Assembly: GCA_963205315.1 (NCBI GenBank)
Contig: CAUJIO010000035.1
Location: 1 to 64,000, forward strand
DNA: 64,000 nt
From: Pseudomonadota bacterium
GTDB taxonomy: Bacteria > Pseudomonadota > Alphaproteobacteria > Rhizobiales > Aestuariivirgaceae
Direction of reading: 5' to 3'
Under the pieces are notes generated by a model. That model made no database searches, had not been told where the DNA came from, and worked only from the letters and a program-made list of their open reading frames with translations. The translations under genes were made by a program, and so were the position numbers. How positions within the stretch are numbered: position 1 is the first letter of the stretch; each line of letters opens with the position of its first letter. This document shows positions 37,604 through 48,706 of the stretch, one piece after another.

Positions 37604-38002
37604 ATGCGGATGGCAAGCCAGGGCAGCGCGGTTCTGACGGTGGCGATCACATCGCTGGCGCTGTCGGCATCGGCGCGGGCCGTCGAGATCGAGCAGCTGC
37701 TCGGCCGCTGGTCTTCCACCGAATTTGACGAATGCCAATATGCCGATGACAGCGAGGGCGCACCCTTGCAGATCCGTCAGGAGAATGGCGAAACGCTGAT
37801 CGGCAATTACGGCTTCCTGTGTTCGGTGAAGGACTGGAAGCAGGATGGCGATTTTCTCGTCGGCTCCGCCAAGGCTTGCGGAATGGAAGGCGGCGAGGAC
37901 ACCTTCGATGAGACCTACAGGCTCGGACTGAATGACAAGGGCGAGCTGCTGATGTCCGAAACAGAGACAACCGGTTTGCGGCGCTGCCCGGCAGTGCAAT
38001 GA
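37604..38002 (+). CDS. Small exported protein between nuoF and nuoG
   Basis: 132 residues. Signal peptide MRMASQGSAVLTVAITSLAL, probable cut after ARA at residue 26. The mature part VEIEQLLGRWSSTEFDECQY has four cysteines (DECQ, FLCS, KACG, RRCP) that could form two disulfides, and a lipocalin-like opening (GRWSS). Periplasmic location sets it apart from the cytoplasmic arm proteins encoded on both sides. It lies four bases after nuoF and 24 before nuoG. The family is not recognised. Confidence 0.75.
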   Translation: MRMASQGSAVLTVAITSLALSASARAVEIEQLLGRWSSTEFDECQYADDSEGAPLQIRQENGETLIGNYGFLCSVKDWKQDGDFLVGSAKACGMEGGEDTFDETYRLGLNDKGELLMSETETTGLRRCPAVQ

Positions 38003-38026
38003 ACGACGTGATGAGCGAGCAAGCGA

Positions 38027-40108
38027 ATGCCTAAAATCAAGATCGACGGCACCGAGATCGAAGTCGAAAACGGCACGACGCTGCTGCAGGCCTGCGAGCA
38101 GGCAGGCGCCGAGGTGCCGCGCTTCTGCTATCACGAACGCCTGTCGATTGCCGGCAACTGCCGCATGTGCCTGGTGGAAGTGAAGGGCGGACCGCCGAAG
38201 CCGCAGGCCTCCTGCGCCATGTCGGTGAACGACCTGCGCCCCGGCCCCAATGGCGAGGCCCCCGAAGTTTTCACCAACACGCCGATGGTCAAGAAGGCCC
38301 GCGAAGGCGTGATGGAATTCCTGCTGATCAACCATCCGCTCGATTGCCCGATCTGCGATCAGGGCGGCGAGTGCGACCTGCAGGACCAGGCCATGGCCTA
38401 TGGCATCTCGAAGAAACGCTTCCACGAGAACAAGCGGGCCGTCGAAGACAAGTATCTTGGGCCACTGGTCAAGACCGAGATGACCCGCTGCATCCAGTGC
38501 ACCCGTTGCGTGCGCTTCACCACCGAAGTGGGCGGCATCGAGGAGATGGGCGCCACCGGCCGTGGCGAGGACATGGAGATCACCACTTATCTCAACAAGG
38601 CGATTTCCTCCGAACTGCAAGGCAACATCATCGACCTCTGCCCGGTGGGCGCGCTGACGTCGAAGCCTTATGAGTTCAAGGCGCGTCCGTGGGAGCTGCG
38701 CAAGACCGAGACCATCGATGCGATGGATGCGGTTGGCTCCAACATCCGCGTCGATGCGCGCGGCCGTGAAGTGATGCGCATCCTGCCGCGCACGCATGAA
38801 GACGTGAACGAAGAGTGGATTTCCGACAAGACGCGCTTCGTCTGGGATGGTCTCAAGAGCCAGCGGCTCGATCGTCCTTATGTCCGCGAATTCGGCAAGC
38901 TCCGCGCCGCCACCTGGCCCGAGGCCTTCCTGCGCGTCGCCCAGAAGATGAAGGCGTCGAAGCCTGAGCGCGTCGGCATCATCCTCGGCGATCTGGTCGG
39001 TGCAGAGGAAGCCTTCTCGGTTCGTCAGCTGGCGGAACAGCTGGGCATCAAGAACATCGACTGCCGTCAGGACGGAACGCCCTTGGGCGAGTTGGGTGGC
39101 CGCGCCGGCTATCTCTTCAATTCCGGCATCGCCGGCATCGAGGAGGCGGACGCCATCATGCTGATCGGCTGCAACCCCAGGCTTGAGGCGCCGGTGCTCA
39201 ACGCCCGCATCCGCAAGCGGGCGCTGAAGGGCGGCTGCCTCATCGGTGTCATCGGCGAGAAGGCCGACCTCACCTACAGCTACAACTATCTTGGCGCCGG
39301 CCCCGACTCGCTCAAGCAATTCGTCGACCATGCGCCGGCCCAGAAGCAGAAGCCGATGCTCATCGTGGGGCAGGGTGCGCTGGCGCGTCCCGATGGTGCG
39401 GCCATTCTGGCCAATGCCTACAAGGCGGCCATGTCGCTGGGCGTCATCAAGGATGGCTGGAACGGTTTCAACGTGCTGCATACCGCGGCGGGCCGCGTCG
39501 GCGCGCTCGACGTCTGCGCACTGCCGGCCAAGGATGGCGGCAAGAACACCGCACAGATCCTCGATGCTGCGAAGGCAGGCGAACTCGACATGCTCATCCT
39601 GGTGGGGGCGGACGAGATCGACATGTCGAACCTGGGATCCACGTTCGTCGTCTATATGGGCACGCACGGCGATGCCGGCGCACATCGCGCCGACGTGATC
39701 CTCGCCGGTGCCGCCTATACCGAAAAGCAGGTGACCTACGTCAACACCGAAGGCCGCCCGCAGATGACGCAGCGCGCCTCCTTCCCGCCGGGCGATGCCC
39801 GCGAGGACTGGGCGATCCTGCGCGCACTCTCGGACCAGCTTGGCTCGACCCTGCCGTGGAACAATCTCGATGAGCTGCGTGCCGCCATGTACAAGGTGGC
39901 GCCGCAACTGATGCGGCTCGACCAGCGGACACCTGCGGATGTGGCGGAACTGGCCGATCTCGCCAAGGCAGAAGGCAGCATGTCCGACGAAGCCTTCCGC
40001 CCGGCCATCACCGATTTCTACATGACCAACCCCATTGCGCGCGCCTCAAAGACCATGGCCGAATGTTCGGCCCTGAAGAACGTGGCCCAGCTGAAGGCGG
40101 CGGAGTAA
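38027..40108 (+). CDS. nuoG: NADH-quinone oxidoreductase subunit G
   Basis: Largest peripheral subunit, 693 residues. The N-terminal [2Fe-2S] ferredoxin domain has [20 protein letters not shown]. The His-ligand/Cys cluster region is [18 protein letters not shown], then [13 protein letters not shown] and [13 protein letters not shown] for the N4/N5 clusters. The molybdopterin-oxidoreductase-like remainder lacks cofactor motifs, as usual. AGCGAGCGA-type ribosome binding site upstream of ATG 38027. It ends four bases before nuoH. Confidence 0.97.
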   Translation: MPKIKIDGTEIEVENGTTLLQACEQAGAEVPRFCYHERLSIAGNCRMCLVEVKGGPPKPQASCAMSVNDLRPGPNGEAPEVFTNTPMVKKAREGVMEFLLINHPLDCPICDQGGECDLQDQAMAYGISKKRFHENKRAVEDKYLGPLVKTEMTRCIQCTRCVRFTTEVGGIEEMGATGRGEDMEITTYLNKAISSELQGNIIDLCPVGALTSKPYEFKARPWELRKTETIDAMDAVGSNIRVDARGREVMRILPRTHEDVNEEWISDKTRFVWDGLKSQRLDRPYVREFGKLRAATWPEAFLRVAQKMKASKPERVGIILGDLVGAEEAFSVRQLAEQLGIKNIDCRQDGTPLGELGGRAGYLFNSGIAGIEEADAIMLIGCNPRLEAPVLNARIRKRALKGGCLIGVIGEKADLTYSYNYLGAGPDSLKQFVDHAPAQKQKPMLIVGQGALARPDGAAILANAYKAAMSLGVIKDGWNGFNVLHTAAGRVGALDVCALPAKDGGKNTAQILDAAKAGELDMLILVGADEIDMSNLGSTFVVYMGTHGDAGAHRADVILAGAAYTEKQVTYVNTEGRPQMTQRASFPPGDAREDWAILRALSDQLGSTLPWNNLDELRAAMYKVAPQLMRLDQRTPADVAELADLAKAEGSMSDEAFRPAITDFYMTNPIARASKTMAECSALKNVAQLKAAE

Positions 40109-40112
40109 CGCG

Positions 40113-41297
40113 ATGACAGCTATCCCTCCCAGCAAGACCCGGAAATCTCCCGCAGTTGCTATCGTCGCCGGCCTCCTCGTCTTGGCACTGATTGCTTGTG
40201 TCGTGCTCCTCATCGGGAGCTTAATGCAGAGTGGCGTAATCGCTGCATTCGTCGCCTGGATGTATGAGACCACGCTCGGTACCGTCGTACGGTATTTTCT
40301 CGAGAGTGTCTTACTCATCATTGCGCTGCTGATCGTCGTGGCCTATCTCATTCTCGTCGACCGCAAGGTCTGGGCGGCCGTGCAGATGCGCCGCGGGCCA
40401 AACGTGGTGGGACCCTGGGGCCTGTTCCAGTCCTTCGCCGACCTCATCAAGTTCGCGCTGAAAGAACAGATCATTCCGGACGGCGCCAACAAGGGCATCT
40501 TCCTGATCGCCCCGCTGGTCACCTCCGTGCTGGCGATTGCCGCCTGGGCCGTGGTGCCGGTGGCCGATGGCTGGGCCATTGCCGACATCAACGTCGGCAT
40601 CCTCTATCTTTTCGCGTTGTCCTCGCTCGGCGTCTATGGCGTCATTATGGGCGGCTGGGCCTCCAACTCGAAGTATCCCTTCCTCTCCGCACTGCGGTCG
40701 GCGGCGCAGATGGTGTCCTATGAAGTCTCGATCGGCTTCGTCATCATCACCGTGCTGCTTTGCGCCGGTTCGCTGAACATCACCGAGATCGTCCGTACAC
40801 AGCAGACCGGGCTCGGCACCATGCTCGGTCTGCCGAACTCCTTCCTCGACTGGTACTTCCTGCCGCTGTTCCCGATGTTCATCATCTTCTTCGTCTCGGC
40901 GCTGGCGGAAACCAACCGCCCGCCCTTCGATCTCGTCGAAGCGGAATCCGAACTGGTGGCCGGCTTCATGGTGGAATATTCGGCCACCGGCTATCTGCTG
41001 TTCATGCTCGGTGAATATGTCGCCATCACCCTGATGTGCGCCATGACCACCATCCTCTTCCTTGGCGGCTGGCTACCGATCATCGACGTGGCCGTGCTGA
41101 ACTGGGTGCCGGGCGTCGTCTGGTTCATGATCAAGCTGCTGTTCGTGTTCTTCATGTTCGCCATGGTCAAGGCCATCGTGCCGCGCTACCGCTATGATCA
41201 GCTGATGCGTCTGGGCTGGAAGGTCTTCCTGCCGATCTCGCTGTTCTGGGTGGCGCTGACCGCCGGCGTTCTCGTTGCCTTCGGATGGGCACCATGA
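40113..41297 (+). CDS. nuoH: NADH-quinone oxidoreductase subunit H with extra N-terminal segment
   Basis: Membrane subunit at the quinone site and joint to the peripheral arm. 394 residues; relatives are usually about 330-350. The conserved part begins near residue 50 and shows [20 protein letters not shown], then [19 protein letters not shown] and [20 protein letters not shown]. The additional 45 N-terminal residues include a hydrophobic stretch (about 14-37; [20 protein letters not shown]) able to span the membrane. ATG 40113 has GGAG nine bases upstream, supporting the long form. Internal ATGs at 40224 and 40261 are alternatives. It overlaps the next small gene by four bases. Confidence 0.95.
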   Translation: MTAIPPSKTRKSPAVAIVAGLLVLALIACVVLLIGSLMQSGVIAAFVAWMYETTLGTVVRYFLESVLLIIALLIVVAYLILVDRKVWAAVQMRRGPNVVGPWGLFQSFADLIKFALKEQIIPDGANKGIFLIAPLVTSVLAIAAWAVVPVADGWAIADINVGILYLFALSSLGVYGVIMGGWASNSKYPFLSALRSAAQMVSYEVSIGFVIITVLLCAGSLNITEIVRTQQTGLGTMLGLPNSFLDWYFLPLFPMFIIFFVSALAETNRPPFDLVEAESELVAGFMVEYSATGYLLFMLGEYVAITLMCAMTTILFLGGWLPIIDVAVLNWVPGVVWFMIKLLFVFFMFAMVKAIVPRYRYDQLMRLGWKVFLPISLFWVALTAGVLVAFGWAP

Positions 41298-41533
41298 GCT
41301 TCGCGGGCTTGATCGGCGCACTGGTTTTCCTGGTGATCGGCGTTGTCGAATTGGCGTTGCTCAACCGCTCGCTTTATCCGGCGCTGCGCTGGCGACACGA
41401 GAAGGCCAAGCTCACGCAGGAGCAGGGCATCGATCCCAATCGCATCATGCTGCTCGTCAAAATTCAAAGTCTCGTTCTCATGCCGCTGCTGGGGCTTTTC
41501 CTCGGCGACCGCATGAAGTCCATCTTCGGGTGA
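41294..41533 (+). CDS. Small two-helix membrane protein between nuoH and nuoI
   Basis: 79 residues. Two hydrophobic segments: [20 protein letters not shown] (3-22) and a second one around 50-71 ([20 protein letters not shown]), joined by a charged loop [21 protein letters not shown] 41294 overlaps the nuoH stop (ATGA); an upstream ATG at 41285 is possible. It lies eight bases before nuoI. It is not a canonical complex I subunit; a role in membrane-arm assembly or as an accessory subunit is a guess from position. Confidence 0.75.
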   Translation: MSFAGLIGALVFLVIGVVELALLNRSLYPALRWRHEKAKLTQEQGIDPNRIMLLVKIQSLVLMPLLGLFLGDRMKSIFG

Positions 41534-41540
41534 TCAAACC

Positions 41541-42029
41541 ATGAGAGTTGCACAAGCTGCCCGCTCGCTGTTCCTGAAGGAGTTCGCCTCCGCCACCGTC
41601 ATGGCGATGCGCTACTTCTTCGCGCCCAAGGCGACGATCAACTACCCCAACGAAAAGGGTCCGCTGTCGCCCCGCTTCCGCGGCGAACACGCGCTGAGGC
41701 GTTATCCCAATGGCGAGGAACGCTGCATCGCCTGCAAGCTCTGCGAGGCCATCTGCCCGGCGCAGGCCATCACCATCGAGGCCGGTCCCCGCCGCAACGA
41801 CGGCACCAGGCGCACCACGCGCTATGACATCGACATGGTGAAGTGCATCTATTGCGGCTTCTGCCAGGAAGCCTGCCCGGTCGACGCCATCGTCGAAGGG
41901 CCAAATTTCGAATTCGCCACCGAAACGCGCGAGGAGCTGCTCTTCAACAAGGAGAAGCTGCTGGCCAATGGTGACCGCTGGGAACGCGAGATCGCGCGCA
42001 ATATCGCGCTCGATTCGCCATACCGGTGA
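41541..42029 (+). CDS. nuoI: NADH-quinone oxidoreductase subunit I
   Basis: 8Fe ferredoxin-like subunit carrying clusters N6a and N6b. 162 residues. Two classical motifs [12 protein letters not shown] and [12 protein letters not shown] are present. N-terminal amphipathic helix [20 protein letters not shown] and [20 protein letters not shown] are family-typical. It ends just before nuoJ with GAGGAGGT upstream of the latter. Confidence 0.98.
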   Translation: MRVAQAARSLFLKEFASATVMAMRYFFAPKATINYPNEKGPLSPRFRGEHALRRYPNGEERCIACKLCEAICPAQAITIEAGPRRNDGTRRTTRYDIDMVKCIYCGFCQEACPVDAIVEGPNFEFATETREELLFNKEKLLANGDRWEREIARNIALDSPYR

Positions 42030-42038
42030 GGAGGTAAC

Positions 42039-42644
42039 ATGATCGCTGCACTCTTCTTCTATCTCTTCGCCGCCGTTGCCGTGGCCTCTGCCGTCATGGT
42101 CATCTCGGCACGCAATCCGGTGCACTCGGTGCTGTTCCTCATCCTCTGCTTCTTCAATGCGGCGGGCCTCTTCGTGCTCATGGGTGCTGAATTCCTCGCC
42201 ATGATCCTCGTCGTCGTCTACGTCGGCGCGGTGGCCGTGCTCTTCCTCTTCGTCGTCATGATGCTCGATGTCGATTTCGTCGAATTGCGCCAGGGCATGC
42301 TGAATTACCTGCCGGTCGGCGCCACCATCGGCCTGATCGTTCTGGTCGAACTGGTGTTGGCTGCGGGGAGCTGGGTGATCGATCCCAAGAGTGTGGCGAC
42401 GCACGCCGCACCGACGCCCACGGACATCACCAACACCGAAGCGCTGGGCCGTGTCCTCTACACCGATTTCATCTTTTACTTCGAGGCCGCAGGCTTGGTG
42501 CTGCTGGTCGCCATGATCGGCGCCATCGTGCTGACGCTCCGCCACAAGCAGGGTGTCAAGCGCCAGGATATTTCGACCCAGGTGGCCCGCAATCCGGCGA
42601 ACGCTGTCGAGGTCATCAAGGTCAAGTCGGGGCAGGGGATCTGA
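42039..42644 (+). CDS. nuoJ: NADH-quinone oxidoreductase subunit J
   Basis: Membrane-arm subunit, 201 residues, five helices. Diagnostic parts: SAVMVISARNPVHSVLFLIL, EFLAMILVVVYVGAVAVLFL (the helix with a pi-bulge in structures) and MLDVDFVELRQG. A strong GAGGAGGT precedes the ATG. The C-terminal tail DISTQVARNPANAVEVIKVK is cytoplasmic or periplasmic and variable. Confidence 0.97.
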   Translation: MIAALFFYLFAAVAVASAVMVISARNPVHSVLFLILCFFNAAGLFVLMGAEFLAMILVVVYVGAVAVLFLFVVMMLDVDFVELRQGMLNYLPVGATIGLIVLVELVLAAGSWVIDPKSVATHAAPTPTDITNTEALGRVLYTDFIFYFEAAGLVLLVAMIGAIVLTLRHKQGVKRQDISTQVARNPANAVEVIKVKSGQGI

Positions 42645-42647
42645 GCC

Positions 42648-42956
42648 ATGGAAATCGGTCTGTCACATTATTTAACCGTTGCCGCGATCCTCTTCACCAT
42701 CGGCATCTTCGGTATCTTCCTCAACCGCAAGAACGTCATCGTCATCCTGATGTCGGTCGAACTCATGCTGCTGGCGGTGAACATCAACCTCGTTGCGTTT
42801 TCGACAGCGCTTGGCGATCTGGTGGGCCAGGTCTTCGCTCTGCTGGTGCTGACCGTTGCAGCTGGCGAAGCCGCCATCGGGCTCGCCATCCTGGTGACCT
42901 ATTTCCGCAACCGCGGGTCCATCGCGGTTGAAGACATCAACATGATGAAGGGCTGA
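42648..42956 (+). CDS. nuoK: NADH-quinone oxidoreductase subunit K
   Basis: Small membrane subunit related to MrpC, 102 residues, three helices. Conserved glutamates lie in [17 protein letters not shown] and [20 protein letters not shown]. It starts four bases after the nuoJ stop. Part of the proton-pumping axis. Confidence 0.98.
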   Translation: MEIGLSHYLTVAAILFTIGIFGIFLNRKNVIVILMSVELMLLAVNINLVAFSTALGDLVGQVFALLVLTVAAGEAAIGLAILVTYFRNRGSIAVEDINMMKG

Positions 42957-42966
42957 CGGGACAATC

Positions 42967-44991
42967 ATGTATCAGGCCATTGTCTTCCTGCCGCTTCTGG
43001 GCGCACTCATCGCCGGTCTGTTCGGGACCAAGGCTTTCAAGGGCCTCGGCTCCGATGCCGATGTCTATGGCGAACATCACGGCACTGCCCATGACGATCA
43101 CGCCGGCCACGGCCACGACGATCATGGCCACCATGGCCATTACGACGGCCCGGCCTGGCCGATGTATCTGACGACGGCACTGCTCTGTGTCTCGGCCATT
43201 CTCTCGTGGATCGTCTTCACCTCGTTCCTGCACGAGCCGCATGCCGAGAAGGTGGAATTGCTCCGCTGGATCAACTCAGGCGCGCTCTCCGCCAATTGGA
43301 CGATACGTATCGACACGCTGACTGCGGTCATGCTGGTGGTTGTGAATACCGTTTCGGCGCTCGTTCACATCTACTCGCTTGGCTATATGAGTCACGACGA
43401 GCACCAGCCGCGCTTCTTCGCCTATCTCTCGCTCTTCACCTTTGCCATGCTGATGCTGGTGACCGCCGACAATCTCGTGCAGATGTTCTTCGGCTGGGAA
43501 GGTGTTGGCCTCGCGTCCTATCTCCTGATCGGCTTCTGGTACACGCGCGAGACTGCGAATGCCGCAGCGATCAAGGCCTTCGTCGTTAACCGTGTGGGCG
43601 ACTTCGGCTTCGCGCTCGGCATCTTCGGCTGCTTCCTCGTGTTCGGCTCTGTCGATTTCGACACGATTTTTGCGGCGGCTCCGGCCATGGCCGGCAAGGC
43701 CATGCATTTCCTCTCATGGGACTTTGATGCGCTGACCGTCATCTGCCTTCTTCTCTTCATGGGTGCGATGGGCAAGTCGGCGCAGTTCCTGCTGCACACC
43801 TGGTTGCCGGACGCCATGGAAGGCCCGACGCCGGTTTCGGCCCTGATCCACGCCGCGACGATGGTCACCGCCGGTGTCTTCATGGTGGCCCGCCTGTCGC
43901 CCATGTTTGAGCTCGCACCCGACGCCAAGACCGTCGTGGTTGTCATCGGCGCCATCACCGCCTTCTTTGCCGCGACCGTCGGGCTCGTGCAGAACGACAT
44001 CAAGCGCGTCATCGCCTATTCGACCTGCTCGCAACTGGGCTACATGTTCGTGGCACTGGGCGTCGGAGCCTATGGTGTTGCCGTTTTCCATCTCTTCACC
44101 CATGCCTTCTTCAAGGCTTTGCTGTTCCTCGGGAGCGGATCGGTCATCCACGCCATGTCCGGCGAACAGGACATGCGCAAGATGGGCGGCCTCGCCCCGC
44201 ATATCCGCATCACCTGGGCGATGATGATCATCGGCAACCTGGCGCTGACCGGCTTCCCCTTCACGGCCGGCTACTTCTCCAAGGATGCGATCATCGAAAG
44301 CGCCTTCGCGTCGGGCTGGAGCTTCGCCTTCTGGCTGCTGGTGATCGCTGCATTCTGCACGTCGTTCTATTCCTGGCGCCTCGCCTTCATGACCTTCCAC
44401 GGCACCTCGCGCGCCGACAAGGAGACGATCGACCACGCGCACGAAAGCCCCAACGTGATGCTGGTCCCGCTCTATGTGCTGGCGGTCGGCGCCATTGCCG
44501 CGGGCTTCGTGTTCAAGGACTATTTTATCGGTCACGATTTCAAGGAGTTCTGGCATGGTGCTGTGGCCGAGAACGAGATCATGCATGCGATGCACGAGGT
44601 GCCGCTGTGGGTGATCTGGTCTCCCTTCGTGGCCATGGTGCTTGGCTTCGCGCTGGCCTTCCTGTTCTACATCCGCAACACCTCGCTGCCGGTGAAGCTC
44701 GCCGCCCAGCATGAGCCGGTCTACAAGTTCCTGCTCAACAAGTGGTACTTCGATGAACTCTACGACCTGATCTTCGTCAGGCCGGCGATGTGGATGGGCC
44801 GCTTCTTCTGGAAGAAGGGCGACGGCTTCGTCATCGACGGCTTCGGTCCCGATGGCGTATCGAGCGTGGTCGGCGATGTCACCAAGGGAGTGGTCAGGCT
44901 GCAGACCGGCTACCTCTATCACTATGCCTTCGCCATGATGATTGGTGTTGCCGCATTGATTTCCTGGTTTGCTTTCGGGGGCGCACACTGA
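42967..44991 (+). CDS. nuoL: NADH-quinone oxidoreductase subunit L
   Basis: Antiporter-like distal proton-pumping subunit with the long lateral helix. 674 residues. Motifs: [57 protein letters not shown]. Near the N-terminus, after the first helix, is a histidine/aspartate-rich insert ([20 protein letters not shown]) of about 30 residues, which could bind metal; its position puts it in a loop. The stop overlaps nuoM by one base. Confidence 0.97.
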   Translation: MYQAIVFLPLLGALIAGLFGTKAFKGLGSDADVYGEHHGTAHDDHAGHGHDDHGHHGHYDGPAWPMYLTTALLCVSAILSWIVFTSFLHEPHAEKVELLRWINSGALSANWTIRIDTLTAVMLVVVNTVSALVHIYSLGYMSHDEHQPRFFAYLSLFTFAMLMLVTADNLVQMFFGWEGVGLASYLLIGFWYTRETANAAAIKAFVVNRVGDFGFALGIFGCFLVFGSVDFDTIFAAAPAMAGKAMHFLSWDFDALTVICLLLFMGAMGKSAQFLLHTWLPDAMEGPTPVSALIHAATMVTAGVFMVARLSPMFELAPDAKTVVVVIGAITAFFAATVGLVQNDIKRVIAYSTCSQLGYMFVALGVGAYGVAVFHLFTHAFFKALLFLGSGSVIHAMSGEQDMRKMGGLAPHIRITWAMMIIGNLALTGFPFTAGYFSKDAIIESAFASGWSFAFWLLVIAAFCTSFYSWRLAFMTFHGTSRADKETIDHAHESPNVMLVPLYVLAVGAIAAGFVFKDYFIGHDFKEFWHGAVAENEIMHAMHEVPLWVIWSPFVAMVLGFALAFLFYIRNTSLPVKLAAQHEPVYKFLLNKWYFDELYDLIFVRPAMWMGRFFWKKGDGFVIDGFGPDGVSSVVGDVTKGVVRLQTGYLYHYAFAMMIGVAALISWFAFGGAH

Positions 44992-46505
44992 TGTCGAGCT
45001 GGCCCATTCTTTCGGTCGTCACCTTCCTGCCGCTGCTGGGTGTGCTGTTCATCCTGCTGATGCGCGGCGAAGACGAAACCGCGCTGCGCAACATCCGCTG
45101 GGGCGCCTTGTGGACGACCATCGTCACCTTCCTGATCTCGCTCTTCATCTGGGCGGGTTTCGACAACAATGCCACGGAATTCCAGTTCCGCGAGCATGCC
45201 AACTGGCTGGGTGGTGCCGCCACCTACCGCATGGGCGTCGACGGCATCTCTATGCCCTTCGTCATCCTCACCACCTTCCTGATGCCGATCTGCATCCTTG
45301 CATCGTGGCACGTCACCAAGCGCGTCAAGGAATACATGATCGCCTTCCTGGTGCTCGAAACGCTGATGATCGGCGTCTTCTGTGCACTCGATATGGTGCT
45401 GTTCTATCTGTTCTTCGAAGCCGGCCTCATCCCGATGTTCCTGATCATCGGCATCTGGGGCGGACCGCGCCGCGTCTATGCCAGCTTCAAGTTCTTCCTT
45501 TATACGCTGCTGGGCTCGGTGCTCATGCTGCTGGCCATCATCTACATGTACTGGACCAGCGGCACGACCGACATCGCCGTGCTTCTCGCCAATCCCGCAT
45601 TCACGCCTGAGGCCCAGAAGTGGCTGTGGCTTGCCTTCTTCGCCTCCTTCGCGGTGAAGATGCCGATGTGGCCGGTGCACACCTGGCTGCCCGACGCCCA
45701 CGTCGAGGCACCCACCGCCGGCTCCGTCATCCTGGCCGCCATCCTGCTGAAGATGGGTGGCTATGGTTTCCTGCGTTTCTCGCTCCCGATGTTCCCGGAC
45801 GCTAGCGTTTATTTCCAGAGCTTCGTCTATACGCTCTCGATCATCGCCATCATCTACACCTCGCTGGTCGCGCTGATGCAGGAGGACATGAAGAAGCTGA
45901 TTGCCTATTCGTCCGTCGCCCACATGGGTTTCGTCACCATGGGCATCTTCTCGCTGAACCGTCAGGGCATTGACGGCGCCATGTTCCAGATGATCAGCCA
46001 CGGCCTTGTCTCGGGCGCGCTCTTCCTCTGCGTGGGCGTTATCTATGACCGCATGCACACGCGTGAGATCGCCGCTTACGGCGGCCTCGTCAGCCGCATG
46101 CCGCTCTATGCCTTCACCTTTATGGTCTTCACCATGGCCAATGTCGGCCTGCCGGGCACCAGCGGATTTGTCGGCGAGTTCCTGTCGATGATGGGCGCTT
46201 TCAAGTCCAACACATGGGTGGCTTTCTTCGCCGCCTTCGGCGTCATCCTCTCGGCCGCCTACGCGCTGTGGCTTTATCGCCGCGTCGTGTTCGGCAAACT
46301 CGAAAAGACCACGCTGATGCACCTGCCGGACATGACGCCGCGCGAGCTGATGACGCTGGCGCCGCTGATTGTCCTCACCATCTTCTTCGGCGTCTATCCG
46401 GCTCCGATCCTCGACATCTTCGGCGCCTCCGTCGAATCCCTCATCAAGCCGTTGAACGAGGCCGCCGCCGCCGCACAGGCGCTGGCGCTTGCCTCGCTGA
46501 AGTAA
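44991..46505 (+). CDS. nuoM: NADH-quinone oxidoreductase subunit M
   Basis: Antiporter-like membrane subunit, 504 residues, about fourteen helices. Motifs: [40 protein letters not shown] (catalytic Glu region), [20 protein letters not shown], and [22 protein letters not shown] 44991 overlaps the nuoL stop (TGATG). Confidence 0.98.
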   Translation: MSSWPILSVVTFLPLLGVLFILLMRGEDETALRNIRWGALWTTIVTFLISLFIWAGFDNNATEFQFREHANWLGGAATYRMGVDGISMPFVILTTFLMPICILASWHVTKRVKEYMIAFLVLETLMIGVFCALDMVLFYLFFEAGLIPMFLIIGIWGGPRRVYASFKFFLYTLLGSVLMLLAIIYMYWTSGTTDIAVLLANPAFTPEAQKWLWLAFFASFAVKMPMWPVHTWLPDAHVEAPTAGSVILAAILLKMGGYGFLRFSLPMFPDASVYFQSFVYTLSIIAIIYTSLVALMQEDMKKLIAYSSVAHMGFVTMGIFSLNRQGIDGAMFQMISHGLVSGALFLCVGVIYDRMHTREIAAYGGLVSRMPLYAFTFMVFTMANVGLPGTSGFVGEFLSMMGAFKSNTWVAFFAAFGVILSAAYALWLYRRVVFGKLEKTTLMHLPDMTPRELMTLAPLIVLTIFFGVYPAPILDIFGASVESLIKPLNEAAAAAQALALASLK

Positions 46506-46517
46506 GGAAAGAGATCC

Positions 46518-47957
46518 ATGTGGCTTCTCGAACAGGCTGACGCCGTAGCGGCCCTGCCGGAAATTCTCCTGGCGGTGCTGAGCCTGGTGCTCTTGATGTA
46601 TGGGGTGTTTCGCAAGGGCGACGCCTCGGATGGTGTGACAATCGGCGCACTGATTGCCCTCGGCCTCGCGGCATTGCTTGTCATCGGCGGCGGCGAGGGC
46701 AAGGCCTTGGCCTTTCACGGCGCATTCGTCGTGGACACCTTCGCGCGCCTGATGAAGGTGCTGGCGTTGTTCGGCTCGGCTGTGGCGATCGCGCTCTCCG
46801 TGCATTTCATGAGGCGCGACGGCTCGCAGCGCTTCGAATACCCGATCCTCATCCTGCTCGCCACCGTCGGCATGATGATGATGATTTCGGCCAACAATCT
46901 GATCGCCCTCTACATGGGTCTCGAATTGCAGTCGCTCTCCCTTTACGTTCTCGCGGCAATCAATCGCGATTCCGCCCGCGCTTCGGAAGCGGGCCTCAAG
47001 TATTTTGTACTGGGCGCACTGTCCTCGGGCATGCTGCTCTACGGCTCGTCGCTGGTCTATGGCTTCACTGGCTCAACCGCCTTCCCGCAGATTGCCGAGA
47101 GCCTGACCGCTCATGGCGCCGGCGTCGGCCTTGTCTTCGGTCTCGTGTTCATCATCGCCGGTCTCGCCTTCAAGATTTCAGCGGTGCCGTTCCACATGTG
47201 GACGCCCGACGTCTATGAGGGCGCACCGACTCCGGTAACGGCCTTCTTCGCTGCGGCCCCCAAGGTGGCGGCCATGGCCCTGCTGATCCGTGTCATGGTC
47301 TCGGCCTTCGGCAATGTCGTGCCGGACTGGCAACAGATCCTCATCTTCGTCGCCATTGCCTCGATGGCCTTAGGCTCCTTCGCCGCCATCGGCCAGAACA
47401 ACATCAAGCGCCTGCTCGCCTATTCCTCGATCGGCAATATGGGTTATGCGCTGGTGGGTCTTGCTGCCGGAACGCCGGAAGGCGTTCAGGGCACCGTCGT
47501 CTACATGATGATCTACATGATCATGACGCTCGGCACCTTTGCCTGCGTGCTGGCGATGCGCCGCCGGGGACACATGGTCGAAGAGATCAGTGATCTTGCC
47601 GGCCTCGCCCGCAACAACAAGGGCCTCGCCTTCGTGTTTGCCATGCTGATGTTCTCGCTGGCAGGCATCCCGCCGCTGGCCGGCTTCTTCGGCAAGTATT
47701 TCGTCTTCCTCGCCGCCGTGAAGTCGGGCCTCTATCTGCTGTCCGTCATCGGCGTGGTCACCTCGGTCATCGGCGCCTACTACTATCTGCGCATCGTCAA
47801 GATCATCTATTTCGATGAGCCGGCCGAGCGCTTCGATGCGATGGACGGCGAAGTGCGGCTGGTGGCTTATGCGTCGGGCGCCTTCACCGTGCTCTTCGTC
47901 CTCTTTGCCAACCCGCTGATCGAGCTGGCGGCGCAAGCGGCGAAGTCGCTCTATTGA
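46518..47957 (+). CDS. nuoN: NADH-quinone oxidoreductase subunit N
   Basis: Antiporter-like membrane subunit, 479 residues. Motifs: [60 protein letters not shown]. It ends the nuo set; its stop overlaps birA by one base (TGATG), so birA and rnj are probably co-expressed with complex I. Confidence 0.98.
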   Translation: MWLLEQADAVAALPEILLAVLSLVLLMYGVFRKGDASDGVTIGALIALGLAALLVIGGGEGKALAFHGAFVVDTFARLMKVLALFGSAVAIALSVHFMRRDGSQRFEYPILILLATVGMMMMISANNLIALYMGLELQSLSLYVLAAINRDSARASEAGLKYFVLGALSSGMLLYGSSLVYGFTGSTAFPQIAESLTAHGAGVGLVFGLVFIIAGLAFKISAVPFHMWTPDVYEGAPTPVTAFFAAAPKVAAMALLIRVMVSAFGNVVPDWQQILIFVAIASMALGSFAAIGQNNIKRLLAYSSIGNMGYALVGLAAGTPEGVQGTVVYMMIYMIMTLGTFACVLAMRRRGHMVEEISDLAGLARNNKGLAFVFAMLMFSLAGIPPLAGFFGKYFVFLAAVKSGLYLLSVIGVVTSVIGAYYYLRIVKIIYFDEPAERFDAMDGEVRLVAYASGAFTVLFVLFANPLIELAAQAAKSLY

Positions 47958-48706
47958 TGCAGGCGGCCGGAATTCCGGTCCGCCATTTCGACCGGATCGA
48001 TTCCACCAATGCCGAGGCCCGCAGGCTTGCCGAACAAGGCGAGCGCGGGCCTGTGTGGTTGTGGGCGGACGAGCAGACCGGAGGCCGGGGCCGCATGGGC
48101 CGCAGCTGGGTATCGGAACCCGGCAACCTCTACGCCACCTTCCTCTTTGCGATTTCGGCCGACCCCGGCATCGCGGCGCAGGTGAGTTTCGTCGCAGCAC
48201 TGGCGGTGCATGACATGGTGACGGCGTTGCAGCCTGCTGCCCAGCCGAGCATCAAATGGCCGAATGACGTCCTGATCGGCGGCGCCAAGTTCTGCGGCGT
48301 CCTGCCGGAAGTCGTCGGGGCGAACCCGACCCGTATCGCCATCGGCTGCGGCGTCAACGTGGCCCACGCGCCACACGGCACACCCTATCCGGTCACCTGC
48401 CTCGGCGCTGCCATTCCAGTTGAATCGGTTTTGCAGGAACTATCGCTAAGCCTCTCGAAACGCTTGAAAATATGGGATGAAGGGCGGGGTTTTCCGGCCA
48501 TACGCGAGGCTTGGGGCGCGCGCGCGCTGGGCCTTGGCGGAGCGGTGACGGCAACGGTGGGCGCGAAAGAAATCCATGGCATTTTCACCGGATTGGCCGC
48601 AGATGGCGCCCTGATCCTCACCGCGGCGGATGGCACGGTGAGTCACATTCATTCGGGCGAAGTGAAATTCGCCGCGCTCGAAGCCTTGAGACGAAAGACA
48701 CAATGA
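47957..48706 (+). CDS. birA: Biotin--[acetyl-CoA-carboxylase] ligase (BirA, monofunctional)
   Basis: Attaches biotin to the carboxyl carrier protein through biotinyl-AMP. 249 residues, catalytic plus C-terminal SH3-like domain. It lacks the N-terminal DNA-binding domain of E. coli BirA, so it is not a repressor. Motifs: DSTNAEARRLAEQ, GGRGRMGRSW, SIKWPNDVLIGGAKFCGVL. ATG 47957 overlaps the nuoN stop; its own stop overlaps rnj (ATGA). The nuoN-birA-rnj order is characteristic of Hyphomicrobiales. Confidence 0.95.
   Translation: MQAAGIPVRHFDRIDSTNAEARRLAEQGERGPVWLWADEQTGGRGRMGRSWVSEPGNLYATFLFAISADPGIAAQVSFVAALAVHDMVTALQPAAQPSIKWPNDVLIGGAKFCGVLPEVVGANPTRIAIGCGVNVAHAPHGTPYPVTCLGAAIPVESVLQELSLSLSKRLKIWDEGRGFPAIREAWGARALGLGGAVTATVGAKEIHGIFTGLAADGALILTAADGTVSHIHSGEVKFAALEALRRKTQ

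Noticed and set aside
37508-39907. 799-codon minus-strand frame opposite nuoG
   Set aside because: Antisense to a strongly conserved nuoG; His/Arg-rich artefact composition.
44922-46805. 627-codon minus-strand frame opposite nuoM
   Set aside because: Antisense of membrane-protein codons gives a charged, repetitive product; no start context.
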